Source: Blakeslea trispora
Taxonomy: Eukaryota; Mucoromycota; Mucoromycetes; Mucorales; Choanephoraceae
Length of the DNA: 36,803 nucleotides
Direction of reading: 5' to 3'
Assembly: GCA_025331445.1 (NCBI GenBank)
Contig: JAIWNE010000195.1
Location: 1 to 36,803, forward strand
In this document: piece after piece, positions 36,409 to 36,803 of the stretch
Position numbering within the stretch: the first letter of the stretch is position 1
How the letters are laid out: the number at the start of each line of letters is the position of its first letter
Program-made: the position numbers and the translations under genes
Notes under the pieces: generated by a model
The model's database searches: none
Told to the model about the DNA's origin: nothing
The model's input: only the letters and a program-made list of their open reading frames with translations

Positions 36409-36409
36409 A

Positions 36410-36803
36410 TAAGCAAGGTTGTAAGTGTTACACAAACTCTAATTGCTTTAAATTGCTAAACCTTCTCTCTCCCCCCAGACATGACAGCCTTGCCGCTTAT
36501 TTTTAAAAAAGATGCGTTTTGATAAATTTCTCACATTCTTTATCTACTTTTCCGCGTAAAACTCAACATGCTTCTTAAGAAACTCAAAACTTCAAGCTGT
36601 GAGCCAGCTAGCGAAGATTGTAAGCCTAGTAAAAATCTTGATTTAGAGATATTATGGGGTATTTTTGCCTCAAGGAAGCAAATTTCTCTTATGCCAATAT
36701 AGGTGACATGATTGGTGTAGCTAGTAACCAGTGTCTAAAGAGTTGTAAACAGAACGAAGAAACTGGGTCACCACTGCAAAACAAATCACCTGGAAGACCC
36801 AAG
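36410..36803. other. Right flank of the Fanzor-like gene to window end
   Basis: Non-coding. It holds small hairpins TGTAA/TTACA at about 36421-36433 and AGCTG/CAGCT at about 36595-36610. If the gene belongs to a mobile element, its right boundary and the guide segment should be here, but no terminal repeat or target duplication could be identified by eye. Confidence 0.4.

Larger units (their letters stand above)
32338..36409 (+). pseudogene. Fanzor-like (TnpB/OrfB superfamily) RuvC nuclease gene, broken
   Basis: Coding sequence runs through three frames: 32338-33420; about 33396-35777 (continuous once the intron 33771-33836 is removed); about 35740-35955; then 35915-36409. The breaks near 33395, 35760 and 35945 need single-base shifts and have no splice consensus. 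Together they span about 1,330 codons. RuvC-I is seen as FSGTDNGVV with Asp at 35454. The C-terminus reads MIGDRGFGIGSRIRGH, an RYGG motif, TNENYTSQTCVYCF, a second Cys pair CYNSKC and SRDKVSALAIA with Asp at 36242. This is the TSQ zinc ribbon plus RuvC-III of TnpB/OrfB. An upstream block, FKIDRIQQLCRRRKLVF then KYVRILG, also fits large fungal Fanzors. Known relatives are RNA-guided DNA endonucleases carried by mobile elements. The N-terminal 450 residues are unknown and include an acidic patch. As printed, the gene cannot make the full protein. The Fanzor name is my inference from motifs. Confidence 0.65.

Noticed and set aside
36410..36803. Terminal inverted repeat or target-site duplication of the element
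   Set aside because: No convincing match to 31300-32337 on either strand by eye; the element edge may also lie outside the window.

Overview
This window reads as nuclear DNA of an early-diverging, probably Mucorales-type (Mucoromycota) fungus. It is AT-rich. Its genes are interrupted by very short introns (46-91 nt, mostly GTA donors and TAG acceptors). It encodes fungal-type Zn2Cys6 and CreC-like proteins together with an E2F-partner (DP) protein that ascomycete yeasts lack. The species cannot be fixed from the sequence. All exon structures were built by hand from splice consensus, frame continuity and family conservation; no search was run.

Layout: the first 1.9 kb holds no gene I can support. 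A six-exon DP/TFDP gene lies on the plus strand (1918-3546). Then come minus-strand genes: a Zn2Cys6 transcription factor (4427-6998), the bifunctional enzyme 6-phosphofructo-2-kinase/fructose-2,6-bisphosphatase (7165-8932), UDP-GlcNAc pyrophosphorylase (9998-11661) and a secreted PA-domain subtilase with ten exons (11913-15167). A gene-poor stretch of about 4.7 kb follows. It holds a decayed coding remnant (about 15.4-16.1 kb) and one tRNA-Arg(ACG) gene (18168-18240). Next are an intronless F-box/LRR protein of AMN1 type (19880-21208) and a ten-exon gene that fuses an alpha/beta hydrolase to a dual-specificity-like tyrosine phosphatase (22175-24407), both minus. A CreC/WDR20-like WD40 gene (25057-27775, plus) is divergent from the fusion gene and convergent with a Pumilio-family RNA-binding protein (28389-31151, minus).

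The right end (32338-36409, plus) is the most unusual part. It is a broken gene of about 4 kb whose C-terminus has the RuvC and zinc-ribbon signature of the TnpB/OrfB superfamily, in the arrangement expected of eukaryotic Fanzor RNA-guided nucleases. It carries an in-frame 66-nt intron, a probable 5'-UTR intron, a very long N-terminal region and three frame breaks. A GC-rich hairpin lies across its stop codon, where omega-RNA-like scaffolds are usually found.

The genes do not form one pathway. PFKFB and UAP1 both feed on hexose phosphate (glycolytic control and chitin precursor supply). DP, the AMN1-like protein and Pumilio are cell-cycle or post-transcriptional regulators, and CreC-type proteins act in carbon catabolite repression. 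The Pumilio protein has the classical eight-repeat RNA-recognition code, and perfect matches to the predicted target site lie in the putative 3' UTRs of three genes here, including its own.
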